Of a stretch of DNA of 64,000 nt, positions 59,127-64,000 are shown piece after piece. A program made the position numbers and the translations under genes. Below the pieces are notes generated by a model. That model made no database searches and had not been told where the DNA came from. It saw nothing but the letters and a program-made list of their open reading frames with translations. This stretch comes from Hyalella azteca (lineage: Eukaryota > Arthropoda > Malacostraca > Amphipoda > Hyalellidae), in NCBI RefSeq assembly GCF_000764305.2, contig NW_025934661.1, positions 65,329 to 129,328 of the forward strand, written 5' to 3'. Position 1 is the stretch's first letter. The number at the start of each line of letters is the position of its first letter.

Positions 59127-59174
59127 ATGGTTTACTTCATCATGCAATACCTGGACCCAACGGAGAAATATTGA
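59127..59174 (+). CDS. mlpt: Pri/Tal-type small peptide 2 (15 aa)
   Basis: The peptide is MVYFIMQYLDPTEKY followed by TGA, with the same length and last seven residues as peptide 1. The N-terminal half has diverged but stays aromatic/hydrophobic. The shared motif is encoded with different synonymous third positions (CCC/CCA, ACT/ACG, AAG/AAA), so the peptide rather than the DNA has been conserved. A four-codon ORF (ATG at 59034) lies between the two. Confidence 0.78.
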   Translation: MVYFIMQYLDPTEKY

Positions 59175-59257
59175 ATTCCTTGGTGTCGTGATAATTGACA
59201 CCACGAATTCAATAAGTCATTGGTCCCCGATTGCCGGTGCGACTGCGACATTAGACG

Positions 59258-59341
59258 ATGAGCTTCTTGGTAAATTTTGGTGTTTCCATCCAACTTGATG
59301 TCAACTTCCAGCAATGGGACCCAACCCGAAGAAGACCGTGA
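59258..59341 (+). CDS. Possible 27-aa ORF with degenerate DPT motif, overlapping the next ORF
   Basis: ATG AGC TTC to TGA, 27 residues, ending in QWDPTRRRP. The DPT sits in a DNA block (GGACCCAAC) shared with the LDPTEKY block of peptide 2, so this may be a decayed third copy. Its frame differs from that of the 51-residue ORF, which starts inside it at 59314. It may equally be an unused upstream ORF. Confidence 0.35.
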   Translation: MSFLVNFGVSIQLDVNFQQWDPTRRRP

Positions 59342-59469
59342 AACATTACCATAGTGCCTTTTTTCCAAACCATGTCACCACCAAGAAGAAGATGAAGTCA
59401 AAGAAGCAGGAAGTGTTGGCGGGGTCGGCCACTAGACTAAAGGCTGTCGTGCCTTGCGCCGGACGTTGA
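59314..59469 (+). CDS. 51-aa basic small ORF downstream of the LDPTEKY ORFs
   Basis: Starts MGPNPKKTVKHYHSAFF and ends VVPCAGR, then TGA at 59467. It is Lys-rich (about 12 Lys in 51 residues), with no signal peptide or membrane segment. More than half the codons end in G or C by my count, unlike the AT-rich flanks, which suggests coding. Insect tal/mlpt transcripts also carry one downstream ORF without the LDPT motif; by position this could be its counterpart, but I do not recognise sequence similarity. Translation would need leaky scanning past ATGs at 59258 and 59298, or reinitiation. Confidence 0.5.
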   Translation: MGPNPKKTVKHYHSAFFPNHVTTKKKMKSKKQEVLAGSATRLKAVVPCAGR

Positions 59470-59501
59470 ACTCTGTCTGCAGCAGCACTCCTCTTTCCTT
59501 G

Positions 59502-59932
59502 GTGAGTTTTATGAATATCAGTTCTGGGGTTTAAGGTTTAATAATTGGGTATTTTCATCGATTACTTTTATCTGTCATCGATTACTTTTATCTGTCACAG
59601 ATTACTTCCATCTGCTCTGTCTTTTCGGATGGCAAAGTTTGATATTATTACAGTGTGTATGACGTAGAACATTTAGTGAATTCACGAATAGTAGAACTAG
59701 TGTTATATCCTATTGTTCTCTTTCTTATGTTGCTGTTAGACTATACCGCAAGCAATCGTGTGAAAATCCGACCAATGTTTGAGGTTTTTTGTTTATTAGA
59801 ATATGCAGAAGAAGTTATACACATATATGTACAAATATTATTTTATAATATGTTTCCCCTATTATATAAGACGTAGCAATAAACACATTCAACTGAAATT
59901 TTAATGGAAATATTTTTCTTCCATTTATTCAG
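59502..59932 (+). other. mlpt: Predicted intron of the small-peptide gene with internal poly(A) signal
   Basis: The donor GTGAGT is at 59502 and the acceptor, with a T-rich tract, ends at 59932. The intron contains a 20-bp direct repeat (about 59556-59615, three units around ATCGATTACTTTTATCTGTC) and AATAAA at about 59877-59882, which could end a shorter unspliced transcript. Confidence 0.5.
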
Positions 59933-60034
59933 GTGCTCGCTGACAGACACGTGATGGCATCCGAAGCGCCGGGATGAGGAGCGTCTGATGGTTGACTCAG
60001 ATATCTTCTTGGCCACTCGAAGATTCTGTAGCCA

Positions 60035-60335
60035 CCTCAGACATCTTTGTGGCCACCTCTGACATCTCTTTCGGCTACTGCGAACGTTTGTCTAGCCACC
60101 TCTGCCATCCTCTGGGCTACTTCGAACGTTTGTTTGGCCACCTCTGCCATCTTTGTGGCTACTGCGAACGTTTGTGTGGCCGCCTCTGACACCTTTGTGG
60201 CTAAATCAAACGTTTGTGTGACCATCTCTGCCATCTCTGGATTTACCGCGAAGGTTTGTGTGGCCACTTCTGAAATTTTGTGGCTACTTCGAACGTTTGT
60301 GTGGCCACCTCTGCCATCTCTGGAACTATTTCGAA
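60035..60335 (+). repeat. 42-bp tandem repeat in predicted 3' exon
   Basis: About seven imperfect units around CGAACGTTTGTGTGGCCACC followed by TCTGCCATCTTTGTGGCTAC. Because 42 is a multiple of 3, frames stay open on both strands and make long but probably unreal ORFs (60047-60349 on +, 60453-60037 on -). Confidence 0.75.
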
Positions 60336-60386
60336 AGTCGTGTGGCTGAAAGTTTCTCGGTCGAACCCTACTTAGAAATATGCCAC

Positions 60387-60392
60387 AATAAA
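60387..60392 (+). terminator. mlpt: Poly(A) signal AATAAA, small-peptide gene
   Basis: AATAAA is followed within 30 bases by a T-rich stretch. It lies just after the 42-bp array and is the first canonical signal in the predicted 3' exon. Confidence 0.45.
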
Positions 60393-60409
60393 ACGCGAGG
60401 ACTTTCAAT

Positions 60410-63400
60410 GTTGAATTATCTTTATTATTTTCACTCATATATATGAACATCAAGCCTACTTACATCGATGTAGGTTATTTCATATCTAGGCGAATATTAA
60501 ACTTGAATATCGTCTGAAAATTTGATTCGAAAATATGTTTGGATAAATGATTTTAAATCAATTTGTTATTAAATTCGAGTAAGTATGCGTGGTCGCAAAT
60601 CTAAAGTATATGTTGGGTCTTTATATAGTTGCATTGGTTTTCTGGGTATATTAGTGAAGGTTATGTCTTCAATAGGCCAAGTTTACTAACATGCTTGTTA
60701 TTTCTCCTGGACAAAAAGGGTTTATCTTACTAAGTTCTTGGTAAAAGTTGTACCTTACTATGTTCTTTGTAATTAAGAATGATTACATTAGTATTGGTTA
60801 ATAGCTTCACACGCGTCAAATTTCGAGAGCTCGACATCCGGGTTTCCACTCGTCCATTTATGGTACAAATACCGAGTCATTTACAAAGCTGTCGCAGCAG
60901 ATGTTTGATTGCTTAAGTACGAAGTTATCATAAGCTTGGTTTGAATCACAACCAATTAATATAGTTAAAGAATTTTCGAGATAAAATTAATAATGCCATG
61001 TCAACTGACACAAACAAGTTTGATCGGATAAACGAAAATATGTTATTTACCGCCCAGCTGTTGGACGCTCGGTACAAGAGGACAGTAATGTTCATCAAGA
61101 TCAATTTAATGTCTCTTTGAGTGCTATTTAGTACAAGTCACAATTATACATTTAGTCTTCTACCATAACTCTTGTCGATTCTCGTGCCTGTACGCTTTAC
61201 TTGTTAATGTTGTTTATCATGTTTTGTTGATTTGTGAAAGAATTTGATCTTTGTTTATCGGCATTACTAGTGATAACTTCCCACAATAGAAGCAATTTTT
61301 ATTTGCAGAAAAATACATTTTTCATTTTGGAACTCGCTCGCCTTTGTGGTGCACTAACCAATGTCGCTTATTATTCAAAATATCTAATGGTTTCGGTTTG
61401 AATTTCATTTTTTAGTTTCTGTATTTTCAACAGTATCTGTGATATAAAGGGTTTTACAAGTTATTTATGATATAAATATCTATATATACGAGATTTTTTG
61501 TTCATAGACGAAGTATAAAGATATTTTTGTTTTTATTTGTGTTTTTGTGCTGTTATCAAGTTGAACAGATGTTGCGTCGTTTTGGAATTCTTCAGTTCTC
61601 GATCAACTCGTTCTCTGTTCAACAAACTGCCAGGATCTAGTGATGATTTCTTGTTGAATGCTGTACATGCAGATTTTTATTATATTAACATATTTTTCTA
61701 TAATAGATGAATTTAAATGTAATAAATATCATCCAATCAACCGAATATTTTTATTTCAATTTGACCTATGATAGAAAACTACAATCTATAGGATGAGAAT
61801 TGGACTTAACGATGAGCAATGATTAATACTCACTCCTACTTAGGGGAATTTTCATAAAATTTCATCACAATCTCCTGGTTTCCCGAAGAATGTGATGAAC
61901 TCCTAGAAGTGATGATTCACAACGAATAATATTAAAGCGGGCCAATGCATCGGCCGTGGGAAGTGTTAAGATAGATCTACTTCCGCCAAACAACTCCACT
62001 CACTACTTACTAACAAGACATTATAGCCTCATACAACAATGAACATTGGACATTTGCACTCAACATTCAATGTTGACATTCGCACTCAATATAAACTCAC
62101 ACAATATTAAATTTTACTATAATTCACAAGGATCGGTCACCGAGTCTGCGGAAATTAGAATTTTCAACAATTGATGGCTCTTGAGACTTCGAATCAACTG
62201 CTGCTTGTCAACAACCAGAGTAAATTCTAATTAAATTTAATTTTTGATTCAAAATTACGCGTATTTTCTTAATGCTCAAATCAAATGGTCTATAAAGAGA
62301 AATTTTCCAGCGAAAATTTTGGTTAGATGGAATGCAAAGGATCGAAGCGATCACGAAATAAAGTGAACATTATTATATTACGCTGCGGGATGTTGATAGA
62401 ATTTAGGAACTTGGGAAAAAACAGTAAAGTATTTGAAAAATGTTGTGTAGATCGATTTCGTATGCTAAAAACGTCTATCAATAAGAAAACAATTTCTACC
62501 CGAATTCTAAAAGTTATTTCATTTCATTTGAAAGATTGAAGCACTTTGAGGGTGTCTTACACATTTTTACGAACAAAATTGTTTCTATCTCTTCAAACTG
62601 CTTACAAAACATTATAAAATATTTCTAAAATTGAGGTGATCTGCCAATTTATTCAACCAGTTTTCAAACTAAAAAATCTTTATTTTATAAAATACAAAAT
62701 TTACGATAAAAGTCTCTGAAGCCAACCATTTGATATAAACTATGGTACCGATACAATCACAATGGTTAAAACATTGGTGTGAAATTAATATTTAAGATAA
62801 TTCATCAGAAAATAACAAGGGAAAACATTTCCAATTCGAATCTAATTTCTTAAGTGAAAACGAGCGACACACGCATGGACAATTAAACTCATAAGTTGGG
62901 GAGAATCAAAGTCATATTAAAAGAATAGGTGTGTGTTTTTTAAAAGCCAGATCTAAAATAATGTATGTGATGAACATATTTCCATTGAATCGCTTTAATA
63001 CAAAATTCACAGAAATTGGTCATATAACAAAATCGGTTATTCAACGACTTCATAAGCTTAACTTTGGTAAGAATGTCATTCAGAATTTTGCCTCAAAGTT
63101 ACTGAATATATTTTACTGATATTTTCGTTAACTTAAATTATGATACATTGATGTACAGATGATGAAAACATCATTTTTCAATGTGTGGAAAGAAAAAGAA
63201 AAAAGAAAGAAAGTTAAAAAAAATTAAAAGCACGTTAAAAGAAAAGGAATTTGCCCGACGTGGCGCATGACAATCTTGCGTAACTCTACGAAGATGTGGC
63301 GAGCTATTTTTGGCGTCTGCATCCGAACGACCATGGAAAGTTCATTGAATCGCGGATACGAACTTCGCGCGGCCGCTTACACCTTTTGTCGGCGCAGACA

Positions 63401-64000
63401 TGTGAGGCTTGTCCGGTAGTATGAAATAACTGCCCGTGTAAAAACTCTAATTCCGCATATTCTTCACTGCGGTAAATTGCACGCTACGTTGTCTAGAAAT
63501 AGGTATGGTTTTAGTAATATGCTGACGTTACTGCGGTCATGCACTTAACTTGGTGAAAACTGTTTCTAGTTTTTGGCAATTATGTACTTAGATGTCCTTT
63601 TGTTTATTCATGCTTATATCACTTGTCCAATTTAACATCCTATTCTCGAGCAGTAGAAAGAATTCGATTGGTTTTGTATGGAACTAAAGACATAACTTAA
63701 CTGGCTTCTAATATATCAACTAAAAATATTAGTTCTATACTTTTTTGAACAAGAATTTCCGTTTACCTTCAGATGAGATAGACATTAATGCCTTTACATG
63801 AACGTGAATGTTCTTAAATAAAATCCCACATTGGTATTTTACAAAATGTATATAAAATGATAATTCACAAAATAAATGGTAATTCTATTCTCCAGTACGA
63901 AATATATTGACTATCTATGCAAGCTGCTTTGAAGTGCAATTACTTGTTAGTTTCAACTTTGTTTTGCTTGTGTTTAGAAAGTTTTCAGGATTTTCCGCCC
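60410..64000. other. No gene recognised at right end
   Basis: AT-rich. A GC-richer block at 63260-63430 has a short open stretch (DVASYFWRLHPNDHGKFIES...) closed by TGA near 63426, not recognised. Confidence 0.4.

Larger units (their letters stand above)
58713..60405 (+). other. mlpt: Candidate polycistronic small-peptide transcript (mille-pattes / tarsal-less / polished rice homologue)
   Basis: Inferred transcript unit: TATA box; leader without ATG (58713-58973); two 15-residue ORFs ending LDPTEKY; overlapping small ORFs at 59258-59469; donor TTGG/GTGAGT at 59502; acceptor ttccatttattcag at 59932; 3' exon from 59933 with a 42-bp repeat array; AATAAA at 60387-60392. In insects, tal/pri/mlpt mRNAs encode several peptides of about 11-32 residues ending LDPTGxY. 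These bind the E3 ligase Ubr3 and trigger partial degradation of Shavenbaby/Ovo, switching it from repressor to activator (established knowledge). Here the motif is LDPTEKY, with Glu-Lys in place of Gly-x. A coincidence is very unlikely because two successive ORFs of equal length end in the same seven residues. Transcript ends and splicing are predicted only. Confidence 0.75.

Noticed and set aside
60037..60453. 138-aa ORF on the - strand with MAEVA-QTFAVATK repeats
   Set aside because: It arises from the 42-bp array (a multiple of 3) and is antisense to a predicted 3' exon; no splice or start support.

Overview
Arthropod nuclear DNA, probably from a crustacean. The DNA is AT-rich, the genes are spliced with long introns, and no rRNA, tRNA, CRISPR or bacterial-type operon was seen. 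The crustacean assignment is an inference from gene content and style; no marker proves the species. Two stretches of Tn5/Nextera mate-pair junction adapter (5342-5364 and 24708-24745) show that this is a short-read assembly with uncut adapter left in it.

Three genes can be reconstructed by exon sequence, splice sites and phase. (1) A PDGF/VEGF-related growth factor (Pvf) lies on the + strand at 4478-29388. Seven coding exons encode the last 700 residues; the start and signal peptide are not found. It has a linker with 8-residue repeats, a PDGF/VEGF cystine-knot domain, a linker of about 330 residues rich in Ser/Thr/Gln, and a cysteine-rich basic tail. (2) A complete SLC7-family light-chain amino-acid transporter lies on the - strand at 49775-35619. 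Its eight coding exons with matching phases encode 486 residues, and it is convergent (tail to tail) with Pvf. (3) A compact gene on the + strand at about 58685-60405 has a TATA box, an ATG-free leader and two 15-codon ORFs, MAFSFFSFLDPTEKY and MVYFIMQYLDPTEKY. These are followed by overlapping small ORFs, including one of 51 codons. It is best read as a homologue of the polycistronic peptide gene mille-pattes / tarsal-less / polished rice, and it is the most interesting item in the window.

Layout: 1-4477 has no recognised gene; 4478-29388 is Pvf; 29389-35618 is intergenic; 35619-49775 is the SLC7 transporter; 49776-58600 is intergenic with a possible promoter, a hairpin and a 2.6-kb degenerate satellite; 58685-60405 is the small-peptide gene; 60410-64000 has no recognised gene. 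Dispersed repeats include four copies of a MITE-like element with an internal GTCC/GTCT run and two 3' ends of a non-LTR retrotransposon.

A second theme is that several minisatellite arrays start exactly at splice junctions and carry copies of the exon end. The clearest is in Pvf: about 41 units of 26-31 bp, nearly all containing a copy of the exon's own 5' splice site (CCCAG/GTGCGT) and a 3' splice-site-like sequence. The SLC7 exon 1 and exon 2 junctions show weaker versions of the same thing.
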